This document shows positions 33,869-42,869 of a stretch of 64,000 nt of DNA, piece after piece; the first letter of the stretch is position 1; each line of letters starts with the position of its first letter. Source of the stretch: Paenibacillus sp. 32352 (GTDB taxonomy: Bacteria > Bacillota > Bacilli > Paenibacillales > NBRC-103111); the NCBI RefSeq assembly GCF_002042965.1, contig NZ_MZNT01000002.1, positions 186,001 through 250,000 of the forward strand, written 5' to 3'. The notes below the pieces were generated by a model. It was not told the origin of the DNA. It did not search any database and saw nothing but the letters and a program-made list of their open reading frames with translations. The translations under genes and the position numbers were made by a program.

Positions 33869-34015
33869 TGGGGAATTTCCTCCTTCGGGCGGCATGGCAG
33901 TTATAACCTATTTATTGTATCAAAATCGTCCCCGATATACGAATGGGAGGAGGATTTTTATTCCATTCTTATTCATGATATGATGAAGAGTAAGTAGAAG
34001 AAGGAGGTATGGATC

Positions 34016-34492
34016 ATGGCATCGATCTATTCGGTATCGGTTCAAGCAGCAGACGGAAGCACCAAATCCATGAGCGAGTATAAAGGCAAAGTGCTGTTAA
34101 TCGTCAATGTTGCCTCTAAATGCGGCTTTACACCTCAATATGCCGGTCTGGAGAAGCTCAATCAACAGTGGAAGGAACGGGGACTAGTTATTCTCGGTTT
34201 TCCCTGCAACGATTTTGGCGGACAAGAACCGGGAACGATGGAAGAAATCCAGCAATTTTGCAGCACCAATTATGGTGTCAGCTTTGAAGTATTGGACAAA
34301 ATCCAAATTTTGGGCGAAGACAAGCATCCTTTATATCAGCTGCTGACGGAACAGGCAGATCCGAGCGGCGAGGTCAAATGGAATTTTGAGAAATTCCTTA
34401 TCGACCGGGAGGGCCATATTCAAGGGCGGTTTTCCAGCCGTGTTGCCCCGGAGGACCAAGAGCTGCAAGAAGCTATCGAGAAATTATTATAA
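34016..34492 (+). CDS. Glutathione-peroxidase-family thiol peroxidase
   Basis: A 158-residue thioredoxin-fold peroxidase. The peroxidatic Cys is C36 (ASKCGFTPQY), the resolving-type Cys is C64 (FPCNDFGGQEPG, with the conserved Gln70) and the Trp/Asn pair is in VKWNFEKFLI. This Cys-type Gpx (BsaA-like) reduces peroxides and is usually recycled by thioredoxin, or here possibly by bacillithiol. The AAGGAGG site gives a clear ATG start. It is divergent from the RavA-like gene; the 147-nt gap shows no convincing promoter pair. Confidence 0.95.
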   Translation: MASIYSVSVQAADGSTKSMSEYKGKVLLIVNVASKCGFTPQYAGLEKLNQQWKERGLVILGFPCNDFGGQEPGTMEEIQQFCSTNYGVSFEVLDKIQILGEDKHPLYQLLTEQADPSGEVKWNFEKFLIDREGHIQGRFSSRVAPEDQELQEAIEKLL

Positions 34493-34507
34493 CATGTGCT
34501 GTAGGGC

Positions 34508-34542
34508 AAAGGATCACGGGGGCTGCCTCGCGGTCCTTTTTT
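34508..34542 (+). terminator. Probable terminator after the thiol peroxidase gene
   Basis: An imperfect GC-rich hairpin (AAAGGATC with GGTCCTTT as outer arms, G-T pairs tolerated) ending in a run of T. Confidence 0.6.
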
Positions 34543-34653
34543 AACTTTAAATGAGATAAAATTCTACATCATTCTGCAAAATTTGCAATCCTGACGACGT
34601 CCTTATGGTATAATAAACCAAAATCATGAACGGCAGGGTGGGAGTGATACATC

Positions 34654-36348
34654 ATGAGTGTCTCGGAATCGATAAGTGCCATCACATCGCATCCTTTATT
34701 TGAATTAAGTGGAGATGCTATTATCCTGCTGGATCATTGCGGCTGTATCCGGCAAGCCAATCCCGAGTTTATCAAGCTGACCGGCTACGACTCCCTGACG
34801 ATTATGAAGCAGTTATTTTATATTTTTCTTGAACCCGGGGGCTCTGCGTCTTTCATGGAGCAGTATAAACGGGCGCTTGCAGGAGAGATCCGCTCGATTG
34901 AATGTGATTTTCGCCACCGATCCGGGCATGTGCTGACCTTGCATTTCCGGTTTATTCCCGCCCGCAGCGGCCGGTATAGCTATTTGTTTCTTGTCATGAA
35001 GGATATTACGGAACAGAGGCTTACCGTTCAATTGATAGAGCATATGGCGTACCACGACACTCTGACCGGTCTTCCCAACAGAACCTTATTTCAAATTCAG
35101 CTGACGCAGACGATCGCTGCGGCCGGAAGCGAGCTGCCTCACGCTCCTTTTGCCATCATGCTGATCAATCTGGAACGGTTTCAGATTATTAACGAATCGT
35201 TAGGCATCAATTGGGGGGACATGCTGCTAAAGCAGGTTAGCGAGCGGCTGCAGCGCTGCATGACCCGTGCGGATTTGATCAGCCGGCTGGGCAATTATGA
35301 ATTCGTTATTTTGTACAAGTGTCTTGACGAATCGATTGATTTAGCGGAACAGGTCAGAATCATTCAGCACCAGCTGACGGCCCCCTTCGCTGTATTTGAC
35401 CGCGAGTTCGTCATTCCCGGAACGGTGGGTATCGCCCGGTACCCGCAGGATGGAACTGACATGAACGGCCTGCTGCGGCATGCTTCTTTAATATCGAAGG
35501 AGCAGAGGGAACAAGGTTATGCAGGGCATCGAATTCACGATGAAGAGCTTGCATCCAACCCTCTTCGCCGGCTTGAGCTTGAATATGATCTGCGCAAGGC
35601 GCTGGAGCGGGACGAATTCGAGCTGTATTACCAGCCGCAGTACGATATTCGAGGCAATAAGCTGATCGGCATGGAAGCGCTCATTCGTTGGAGGCATCCC
35701 AAGCATGGATTGATCTCGCCTGCATTGTTCATCCCGTTAGCTGAGGAAACCGGACTTATTATTCCGGTAGGAGACTGGGTTATCCGTACGGCTTGCATGC
35801 AAAACAAACGCTGGCAGGATGCCGGCTTGCCGAAGATTACGGTATCCGTTAATCTGTCGACGCGTCAGTTTCAGAAAACCGATCTTGTCGATGATATATT
35901 GAGCGCGATGGAGGAGAGCGGGCTCGAAGCGCAGTGGCTTGAGCTGGAAATAACAGAAAGCATGGCCATGGATAATGTCGAACAAGTGATCCAGAAGCTG
36001 AACATGCTCAAGCAGGAAGGAATCCGGATTTCCATGGATGATTTCGGTACGGGTTACAGCTCGCTCCATTACTTGAAAAAGATCCCTATCCATAAATTGA
36101 AAATCGATCAATCGTTCATTCGCGATATTACGATGGACCCTGATAATGCGGCTATCGTCACGACCATTATAGCCATGGCGAATCACTTGAAGCTGGATGT
36201 TGTAGCGGAAGGCGTGGAAACGTTGGAGGACCTGCAGTTTTTGCTGGAGCAAAATTGCGGTCAGGCGCAGGGCTATTATTTCAGCAAACCGCTGTCGTCT
36301 GTGGAGTTTGAAGGTCTATTGTGCCAAATATCTTCATCTTATAGATAA
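34654..36348 (+). CDS. PAS-GGDEF-EAL protein, probable c-di-GMP phosphodiesterase
   Basis: A 564-residue soluble signalling protein: PAS sensor (about 9-125), a GGDEF domain (about 130-300) and an EAL domain (about 315-560). The GGDEF active-site motif is replaced by LGNYEF (212-217), so cyclase activity is unlikely, while DTLTGLPNR remains. The EAL domain looks complete: EAL at 341-343, VNLSTRQF, LEITES, DDFGTGYSS, LKIDQSF, EGVET and QGYYFSKPL. It most likely hydrolyses c-di-GMP, with the degenerate GGDEF and the PAS acting as regulators. No membrane segment is seen. The ATG follows GGGAGTG; a -10-like TATAAT at 34609 lies upstream. Confidence 0.93.
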   Translation: MSVSESISAITSHPLFELSGDAIILLDHCGCIRQANPEFIKLTGYDSLTIMKQLFYIFLEPGGSASFMEQYKRALAGEIRSIECDFRHRSGHVLTLHFRFIPARSGRYSYLFLVMKDITEQRLTVQLIEHMAYHDTLTGLPNRTLFQIQLTQTIAAAGSELPHAPFAIMLINLERFQIINESLGINWGDMLLKQVSERLQRCMTRADLISRLGNYEFVILYKCLDESIDLAEQVRIIQHQLTAPFAVFDREFVIPGTVGIARYPQDGTDMNGLLRHASLISKEQREQGYAGHRIHDEELASNPLRRLELEYDLRKALERDEFELYYQPQYDIRGNKLIGMEALIRWRHPKHGLISPALFIPLAEETGLIIPVGDWVIRTACMQNKRWQDAGLPKITVSVNLSTRQFQKTDLVDDILSAMEESGLEAQWLELEITESMAMDNVEQVIQKLNMLKQEGIRISMDDFGTGYSSLHYLKKIPIHKLKIDQSFIRDITMDPDNAAIVTTIIAMANHLKLDVVAEGVETLEDLQFLLEQNCGQAQGYYFSKPLSSVEFEGLLCQISSSYR

Positions 36349-36487
36349 AATAATGCGCTCCTGTGAGCTTCCCTCTTTTTCAAAAAGTGAAAAAAGACTA
36401 TAATGAATAAATCCAGGTACTAATTATGATTTCTATGCACACGATTGCAAAACGATTAGAGGCGATACCGGGACGATTAAAAGATAC

Positions 36488-36504
36488 GGCTTCCCTCGGA
36501 AGCC
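36488..36504 (+). promoter_or_regulatory. Short hairpin just before the larE ribosome site
   Basis: GGCTTCC-ctc-GGAAGCC forms a 7-bp stem that ends 3 nt before AGGAGG (36508-36513). It could affect ribosome access to larE. The rest of the 172-nt gap shows only a TATAAT at 36399-36404. Confidence 0.35.
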
Positions 36505-36520
36505 TTCAGGAGGAATAAAT

Positions 36521-37363
36521 ATGGAGACCATGGAACAAAAATACGAGAAGCTTGGCCAAATACTGCGATCCATGGAGAAAGTAGTGGTCGCATTTTCCGG
36601 CGGCGTAGACAGCGCATTCTTGTTGAAGGCGGCAATGGAGTTTCTGGGACGCGACAACGTCTTGGCGATTACTGCTGATTCCGAAACCTATCCGGTTAGG
36701 GAGAAGGAAGAAGCTATAGCACTGGCGAAGGAGCTAGGAGCAGTGCATGAGGTGATTCATACGAGCGAGCTGGATATTCCAGGCTATGTGGAGAATCCGA
36801 CGAACCGCTGTTATTTCTGCAAAAATTCGTTGTTCGACCACTTGATTCCTATTGCCAAGGAACGCGGCTTCGAGCATGTGATCTTCGGCGCCATTGCCGA
36901 TGATTTGGGCGAGCACCGCCCAGGCTTGCAGGCTGCGCATGAGAAGGGAGTTCTTGCTCCGCTGCTTGAGGCAGGAATTAAAAAAGCTGAGATTCGCCAT
37001 ATGTCCCGCCAATTCGGATTGCGCACATGGGATAAGCCGTCCTTTGCCTGTCTGTCGTCCCGTATTCCGTATGGGGAAGCTATAACCGCATTGAAGCTGT
37101 CGATGATCGATCAAGCGGAGGATTTCCTGATCCAGCTTGGCTTCCGTCAGGTGCGGGTCCGTCAGCATGAGAATTTGGCCAGGATCGAAGTACCTGCTTC
37201 CGATCTGGCGGAAGTGCTCGCCGTGGCAGACACAGTCCACGCCAAGCTGAAGGAAATCGGCTACGCGTACGTTACACTGGACTTAAAAGGATACCGTTCC
37301 GGAAGCTTGAATGAGGTGCTGAGTCCGGACCAGCAAGCCGTACAGGCAGGATCAGCATCCTAA
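36521..37363 (+). CDS. larE: LarE-type ATP-dependent sulfur transferase
   Basis: A 280-residue PP-loop enzyme. The ATP-pyrophosphatase motif SGGVDS is at 26-31, NPTNRCYFCK near 95-101, and the sulfur-donor position is C177 in DKPSFACLSSR, matching the sacrificial Cys176 of the characterised Lactobacillus LarE. LarE turns the carboxylates of a pyridinium dinucleotide into thio groups for the nickel-pincer cofactor of lactate racemase and relatives. LarB, LarC and LarA are not in this window; a D-2-hydroxyacid dehydrogenase gene follows after 23 nt. The ATG has AGGAGG upstream. Confidence 0.92.
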   Translation: METMEQKYEKLGQILRSMEKVVVAFSGGVDSAFLLKAAMEFLGRDNVLAITADSETYPVREKEEAIALAKELGAVHEVIHTSELDIPGYVENPTNRCYFCKNSLFDHLIPIAKERGFEHVIFGAIADDLGEHRPGLQAAHEKGVLAPLLEAGIKKAEIRHMSRQFGLRTWDKPSFACLSSRIPYGEAITALKLSMIDQAEDFLIQLGFRQVRVRQHENLARIEVPASDLAEVLAVADTVHAKLKEIGYAYVTLDLKGYRSGSLNEVLSPDQQAVQAGSAS

Positions 37364-37386
37364 TATCAGCAAGAGGAGGCAAGATC

Positions 37387-38379
37387 ATGGCATCTAGACC
37401 GAAAATACTCATTACCCGTAAAATTCCTGCTGAATGCTTAGCCTATTTACAAGAGCATTGTGACTGCACCCTATGGGACGGCCAAGGATCGATGCCAAGA
37501 GAACAGCTTCTTGACAAGATTAAAGACTACGATGGACTACTTTTAAGCGGTACGCCTGTCAATGCCGAGCTGCTGGAACGCGCGCCGCGGTTGAAGGCGG
37601 TAAGCTCTATCAGCGTAGGCTATAACCATTTTAACATTGAGGAAATGAAAGCCAGAGGGGTCATCGGAACCCATACCCCTTATGTGCTGGACGATACGGT
37701 AGCCGATTTGGTGCTCGCTTTGATGCTGGCTTCGGCAAGAAGAATCGCGGAGCTCGATGCCTTCGTCAAGCAGGGCAAGTGGAGAAGGGGCCAGGTTCGC
37801 GAGGAGGACCTGTTCGGGATGGATGTTCACCATGCCACGCTCGGGATCATCGGCATGGGCAGAATCGGGGAAGCTATAGCCAAGAGAGCCGTACACGGCT
37901 TTGATATGAATCTGCTGTACTATAACCGCACCCGCAAGCCAGAGGTGGAGGAACGGTTCGGCGCGCAATATTGCTCGCTTGAGCAGCTGCTCAAGGAGTC
38001 TGATTTTGTTGTTCTGATGACTCCGTTAACGCCGGAGACCGTTCACTTTATCCGTAAAGAGCATTTTGAGCTGATGAAGCCTAGCGCATTCTTTATCAAC
38101 GCATCCCGCGGCCAGACGGTAGATGAAGAGGCACTGATCGATGCTCTTCGGAACGGAATCATTCGCGGCGCGGGACTCGATGTGTTTGCCCAAGAGCCGA
38201 CCTCGCCGGACAATCCGCTGCTGCAGCTGGATAATGTCGTCACGGTACCGCATATCGGATCGGCAACCGCTAAAACGCGGAACGATATGGCCATGGTCGC
38301 TTCCCGGAATTTGGTGGGAGCTCTTACCGGCGGTAAAGCCTACGTGGTTCCGGAGCTTCAAAGCTTGCTGAAAGCATAA
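37387..38379 (+). CDS. D-2-hydroxyacid dehydrogenase (glycerate/glyoxylate-reductase type)
   Basis: A 330-residue NAD(P)-dependent dehydrogenase with nucleotide-binding motif GIIGMGRIGEAI, and catalytic Arg (NASRGQ), Glu (FAQEP) and His (PHIGSAT) all in place. The overall pattern, including SSISVGYNHFN near the substrate site, is that of glyoxylate/hydroxypyruvate reductases and D-glycerate dehydrogenases. It shares a transcript with larE, so both may act on D-2-hydroxyacids such as lactate or a sugar acid; this link is inference. The start has an AAGAGGAGG site. Confidence 0.93.
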   Translation: MASRPKILITRKIPAECLAYLQEHCDCTLWDGQGSMPREQLLDKIKDYDGLLLSGTPVNAELLERAPRLKAVSSISVGYNHFNIEEMKARGVIGTHTPYVLDDTVADLVLALMLASARRIAELDAFVKQGKWRRGQVREEDLFGMDVHHATLGIIGMGRIGEAIAKRAVHGFDMNLLYYNRTRKPEVEERFGAQYCSLEQLLKESDFVVLMTPLTPETVHFIRKEHFELMKPSAFFINASRGQTVDEEALIDALRNGIIRGAGLDVFAQEPTSPDNPLLQLDNVVTVPHIGSATAKTRNDMAMVASRNLVGALTGGKAYVVPELQSLLKA

Positions 38380-38460
38380 CAAATGAATCCTGCAAAGCAC
38401 GACCTCGGATTCGAAGCTGATACAGATGCTTTACGTTGAGCTCATTTATAATATAACGAA

Positions 38461-38502
38461 AAAAAATACAGGATACCCGAATTCAGGTATCCTGTATTTT
38501 TT
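38461..38502. terminator. Bidirectional terminator between the dehydrogenase and helD
   Basis: A perfect 17-bp stem (38461-38477 with 38486-38502) with A-run and T-run ends, placed between convergent genes. Confidence 0.92.
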
Positions 38503-38533
38503 ATGCAAAGATAGCCGCTTACTTCTGCATGAA

Positions 38534-40690
38534 TTAACCCTGAACGACGAACTCTCCCGAGATATCGGCAATAAGCGGGGAAGGCTCGCCGCTGTACCAT
38601 AGCTGAAGGGAGTGAAGGGCACGCGTGCATCCGACATACAGCAGCTTGGCGTCCTGAGGTGTGGCTTGGTAATTCTCTGAATCCGCGTCTACAATAATAA
38701 CGGCATCGAATTCAAGTCCTTTTGCCATAAAGGAAGGTACAACCGAGATCCCCCCTTCATAACGCTGCTGGCCTGCGGAGATGAAATTCGCTTCCATTCC
38801 TGCAGCGCTCAGCTGCTTATGCAGCTCCTTGCAGCGTGCTTCGGTTCGTCCCAAGACCGCTACGGTGGACACGTCTCCAGATTGCAGTCGCTGAATCTCA
38901 CGGATCAGCTCGGGAACGAGCCTCGGCCCGTCTCTATGCACTATACGGACGGTGTCGCCGCTGCGGAACACAGGAACCGCAAGCGCCGGCGTCTGCTTCC
39001 AGCCGCGAGTCAGCACTTCGTTGGCAAAGTAGATGATTTCCATGGTGGAGCGGTAGCTTCTGTTTAATTGGAAGTAGGAGGTTTTGCCTTCCTCGAACAA
39101 GGAGCTGAATTCGTTCCAATCGGTTATGCCTTGATAGGCGTGAATGCCTTGGGACAAATCCCCGAGGATAGTGAAGGACTGGTTACGCGTATGCAGCTGA
39201 AGCAGGGCGACCTGAAAGGGAGAGAAGTCTTGCGCTTCATCAATAACCGTATGGTCAAATGTAAGGTCACCATGGATGCCGGCAAACCTGGCGCGAATAT
39301 ACAAGAGGGGGGCAAGATCCTCCGGTTGAACGCGTTTTTTCTTAAGATAAGCTTCCGTATCCGCTCTTAAATCCTCTGTAAGCTCCGACTGCAGCTCCTT
39401 CGTCATAAAGCCGGATTTGCCGTCCGTCTGAAACAGTTCCTTATAGAAGGAGAAAGGAGTATAAGCGGTCCAATGCTTCGAATACTCGCGAAGCCTTTGC
39501 GAGCCTTTCTTTTTATAATCCTTTTTCAGATGAACCTCCCACGCCTTTTCGAGCTCCATCTCAAGCCAGCGCTTTATTCTTGCCAATACACGCTCACGGC
39601 GCTTCATCAGCGGCTCATGCTTATTTTCCACATCATACCATTTGAGAATGGCGGAATGAGGCAGCCGCGCTCCGTCCCAAGGCACAAAATCGGTTCGGGG
39701 AACCGCATGAGCTTCATACTGCTGCAGGACTCGGTCCAGCCACTTCATGAATGAAAGGGAGCCTTTGATTCGGCCAGGAGCCGTATCGTCCATTGGAGGG
39801 CGGTGGTCTCCGACCTGGAACCAGTAGGTCAACCGTTCGGCTTGATCCGCAAGCTTCACTTCATGCTCCAGAAGCTCAAGCGCCCAGTCGGTGAAGGTGG
39901 TCTGCTGAATGTGCCCGACACCCAGCTCAGGAAGTACGCCGGAAATATAATCGAGAAACATCCGGTTAGGCGCCAGGATGATCATTCGTTCCGCGCGCAC
40001 CTGATCCCGGTATTGATATAAAAGAAAGGCGAGCCGATGCAGAGCAACGGTGGTTTTCCCGCTTCCCGCGACCCCTTGAATAATTAAAGCGCTGTTCTTG
40101 ACCGCACGGATAATGGCGTCTTGCTCCGCCTGGATGGTCGATACAATGTCACGCAGCTTATTGTCCTTGTTCTCACCCAACCGATAGAGCAGGAATTCGT
40201 CGGTCACCGCCATTTGATCGCCACTTCGATCGTAGGTGTCGACGACCCGCTGCAGGATTTGCTTGCGAATGACAAGATTCCTTTTTAAATAAACAAGACC
40301 TTCTACCGTGCCCTCCGGAGAGTCGTAAGCAACCGCGTCCGTACCGCCTGTGAAGGAATAAAATAAACTAGCGACAGGCGCACGCCAGTCAATAACCATC
40401 AGATCCAAGGAGGATTCCTTCTCGACGCCGACCTTACCTATATATAATGGAGAGGGCTCGTTCTGGCCTTGCTCTTGAAAATCCAGCCTGCCAAAGTACG
40501 GCTCATTCCGGGCAACCGCCAGGTTGCGGCGTCTGGATTCACGAATCGATTCCAGCACTTGCTCCGTGTGGTCCTCTCCGGTATAGGGAGGAATCTTGCG
40601 CAGCTCCTCCAGCTGCTGGTCGATTTCCCCCAGAGTCTCTTCCAATTGCTGTAATTCCTCTTGATACGCACTATGCACACTGGATTCCAA
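38534..40690 (-). CDS. helD: HelD-type UvrD-like helicase (RNA polymerase recycling factor)
   Basis: A 718-residue SF1 motor. The N-terminal coiled coil (EELQQLEETLGEIDQQLEEL) is the arm that enters the RNA polymerase channel in Bacillus HelD. Walker A is GVAGSGKTT (206-214), then VALHRLAFLLYQYR, helicase motif II-like TVIDEAQDFSPFQ and LNRSYRSTMEI near the C-terminal RecA fold. HelD removes stalled RNA polymerase from DNA and can protect it from rifamycins in some species. The start is TTG 40690, with TGGAGG at 9 nt. It is monocistronic and has its own promoter. Confidence 0.93.
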   Translation of the reverse strand: MESSVHSAYQEELQQLEETLGEIDQQLEELRKIPPYTGEDHTEQVLESIRESRRRNLAVARNEPYFGRLDFQEQGQNEPSPLYIGKVGVEKESSLDLMVIDWRAPVASLFYSFTGGTDAVAYDSPEGTVEGLVYLKRNLVIRKQILQRVVDTYDRSGDQMAVTDEFLLYRLGENKDNKLRDIVSTIQAEQDAIIRAVKNSALIIQGVAGSGKTTVALHRLAFLLYQYRDQVRAERMIILAPNRMFLDYISGVLPELGVGHIQQTTFTDWALELLEHEVKLADQAERLTYWFQVGDHRPPMDDTAPGRIKGSLSFMKWLDRVLQQYEAHAVPRTDFVPWDGARLPHSAILKWYDVENKHEPLMKRRERVLARIKRWLEMELEKAWEVHLKKDYKKKGSQRLREYSKHWTAYTPFSFYKELFQTDGKSGFMTKELQSELTEDLRADTEAYLKKKRVQPEDLAPLLYIRARFAGIHGDLTFDHTVIDEAQDFSPFQVALLQLHTRNQSFTILGDLSQGIHAYQGITDWNEFSSLFEEGKTSYFQLNRSYRSTMEIIYFANEVLTRGWKQTPALAVPVFRSGDTVRIVHRDGPRLVPELIREIQRLQSGDVSTVAVLGRTEARCKELHKQLSAAGMEANFISAGQQRYEGGISVVPSFMAKGLEFDAVIIVDADSENYQATPQDAKLLYVGCTRALHSLQLWYSGEPSPLIADISGEFVVQG

Positions 40691-40741
40691 AACGATAAAC
40701 CTCCATTCGGTTCAAACCATGATTTTAAAGACAGGGTATAT

Positions 40742-40771
40742 ACTATATCACAGTAAGTTTGGGAAATGCAA
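40742..40771 (-). promoter_or_regulatory. Candidate helD promoter
   Basis: On the minus strand TTGCAT (-35-like) and TATAGT (-10) are 18 nt apart, 52 nt upstream of the TTG start of helD. Confidence 0.45.
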
Positions 40772-40816
40772 CCATTTGAAAACGTAAAAAAACACAACTG
40801 ACTACAAACGAGTCCA

Positions 40817-40845
40817 TTGTGGGACAAGCGGCCCCCAAGTACAAT
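40817..40845 (+). promoter_or_regulatory. Candidate promoter of the sugar ABC operon
   Basis: TTGTGG (-35-like) and TACAAT (-10) at 17 nt spacing, 42 nt before the first permease ATG. Confidence 0.4.
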
Positions 40846-40886
40846 CAAAGTACAAAATCAAACATTGACTAGAGGAGGGGTGTCGA

Positions 40887-41843
40887 ATGGCAAGTAAAAT
40901 TCAAGCGTCTGACCGCGTTCAGGTCCAGTTCAAATCTAAAAGCCACAAAATGATGTTTTTTAAAAAATATTTTTCGCTGTATCTTCTTTCAATTCCGGGT
41001 ATTATTTTCTTTTTAGTATTTAAATATGTGCCTTTGCTCGGCTCGATCATTGCCTTTCAAGACTACAACATTTTTAAGGGGATTAGCGGCAGTGAATGGG
41101 TAGGGTTGGCTCACTTCAAGAGAATGTTCGAATACACCGAGTTTCTGGTTATTCTTAAGAACACTTTGTTAATTGGTTTATACGATCTTGTGTTTGCTTT
41201 TCCGGTTCCTATCATTCTTGCATTGCTTCTAAACGAATTGCGCATTCAAACGTATAAACGAATTGTACAAACAGTTATCTATATGCCGCACTTTTTGTCC
41301 TGGGTTATCGTAGGCGGTATCGTGGTGGGGCTGCTTTCTCCAACGACTGGCTTCGTTAATCAAATACTGGCCAACTTCGGTATTGATTCTATCTACTTCC
41401 TGGGTGATAACTCTTATATTCGTACGATTCTCATCGGATCGGGGATCTGGAAAGACAGCGGCTGGGGAACGATCATTTATTTGGCGGCTATCGCGGGAAT
41501 TAACCCGGATTTATACGAAGCAGCTCAAATCGACGGTGCCAGCAGATGGCGTCAAACCTTTTCCATTACGATTCCAACCATCCTGCCGACGATCACGATC
41601 CTGCTCCTTCTTCACATGGGGAACTTCCTGGACTTCGGGTTCGAGCGCGTATACATCTTCTTGAATCCGCTCAATAGCGAGAACGGGGAAATTCTAGATA
41701 CGTATGTGTACAGAGCCGGTTTGGTCGACCGACAATACAGCTATACAACGGCTATCGGATTGTTCAAATCCCTGGTAGGTCTGCTGCTTATTATGGTGGG
41801 TAACACGTTCAGTAAAAAAGCTACCGGCGACGGTCTGTATTAA
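40887..41843 (+). CDS. Oligosaccharide ABC importer permease, LplB type
   Basis: A 318-residue inner-membrane protein with six predicted membrane segments, starting after a basic tail at YLLSIPGIIFFLVFKYVPLL. The cytoplasmic coupling loop is EAAQIDGASRWRQTFSITIP. It belongs to the LplB/YtcO group of carbohydrate uptake (CUT1) permeases, which import oligogalacturonides or other plant-derived oligosaccharides and use a shared MsmX-type ATPase; no ATPase gene is present here. It is the first of a permease, permease, binding-protein run with a GAGGAGGGG site. Confidence 0.93.
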   Translation: MASKIQASDRVQVQFKSKSHKMMFFKKYFSLYLLSIPGIIFFLVFKYVPLLGSIIAFQDYNIFKGISGSEWVGLAHFKRMFEYTEFLVILKNTLLIGLYDLVFAFPVPIILALLLNELRIQTYKRIVQTVIYMPHFLSWVIVGGIVVGLLSPTTGFVNQILANFGIDSIYFLGDNSYIRTILIGSGIWKDSGWGTIIYLAAIAGINPDLYEAAQIDGASRWRQTFSITIPTILPTITILLLLHMGNFLDFGFERVYIFLNPLNSENGEILDTYVYRAGLVDRQYSYTTAIGLFKSLVGLLLIMVGNTFSKKATGDGLY

Positions 41844-41875
41844 TACCAGGAAAGTACTACGGAGGTGAAAACAGA

Positions 41876-42748
41876 ATGGTCATAAGCAAGGGTGTACGTA
41901 CGTTTAATGTCATCAATATTATCTTTTTGACAGTACTCGGTTTAACGATGGTGCTGCCATTACTGCACGTTATCGCACAATCTTTCAGTAACAGCGTAGC
42001 CATCAACAAAGGTCTCGTCTATTTCTGGCCGGTGAATTTCACAGGCGCCAACTATACCAGCATTTTGCAGGACAAGACGATCTGGATTGCATTTAGAAAC
42101 AGTGTCATCATCACCGTCGGAGGTACATTGATTAACCTGGCGGCGACAGCATCTCTGGCGTACCCGTTGTCCAGACAGGAATATTTGGGTCGCAAAGTCA
42201 TACTGATCATGGTGCTTATCACATTGATCTTCCATGCTCCACTAATTCCGAACTACCTGCTGCTCAAAAACATCAAGCTGTTGAACACGTTGTGGGTTCT
42301 TATGATTCCTACCGCCATCAGCGCATATAACTTGTTCGTTATGAGATCGTTCTTCATGAACTTGCCGAATGAGCTTTTCGATTCCGCGCGGATCGACGGC
42401 TGCGGCGAGATGGGGATGCTGTGGAGAATCGTCCTTCCATTGTCCAAGCCTGCCATGGCTACTATGGGAATCATGTACGCCGTATCCAACTGGAACACCT
42501 ATTCAGCGGCCATTTACTACATCAACAGCCGGTCGTTAATCCCGCTTCAAGTAAGACTTCGTGAGATGATCATTACGGACCAGTTCGGAGCATCCGATTC
42601 GTCTGCATTGGATCAGGCAATTAACTTGTCACCTGAAGGCTTGAAAATGGCTGTTATCGTTATCGCAACGGTGCCTATTATGCTGGTATATCCGTTCCTG
42701 CAAAAGCACTTTATTAAAGGGATGCTGGTAGGCTCTATCAAATCATAA
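41876..42748 (+). CDS. Oligosaccharide ABC importer permease, YtcP/LplC type
   Basis: A 290-residue second permease of the importer, with six membrane segments and coupling loop DSARIDGCGEMGMLWRIVLP. The N-terminal TMVLPLLHVIAQSFSNSVAI and the loop around ITDQFGASDSSA are typical for YtcP-like partners of LplB. It begins 32 nt after the first permease with a CGGAGGTG site and should form a heterodimer with it. Confidence 0.93.
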   Translation: MVISKGVRTFNVINIIFLTVLGLTMVLPLLHVIAQSFSNSVAINKGLVYFWPVNFTGANYTSILQDKTIWIAFRNSVIITVGGTLINLAATASLAYPLSRQEYLGRKVILIMVLITLIFHAPLIPNYLLLKNIKLLNTLWVLMIPTAISAYNLFVMRSFFMNLPNELFDSARIDGCGEMGMLWRIVLPLSKPAMATMGIMYAVSNWNTYSAAIYYINSRSLIPLQVRLREMIITDQFGASDSSALDQAINLSPEGLKMAVIVIATVPIMLVYPFLQKHFIKGMLVGSIKS

Positions 42749-42869
42749 AAAAACACAACCTCCCGTAATTTTAACAATATTGATAATTGCTTTAGCAAGT
42801 TATAATAACGATGTAAACGCAATCAAAAATCAATCTGTTAGTAAGTACATTAAAGGGAGAAGGGGTACA

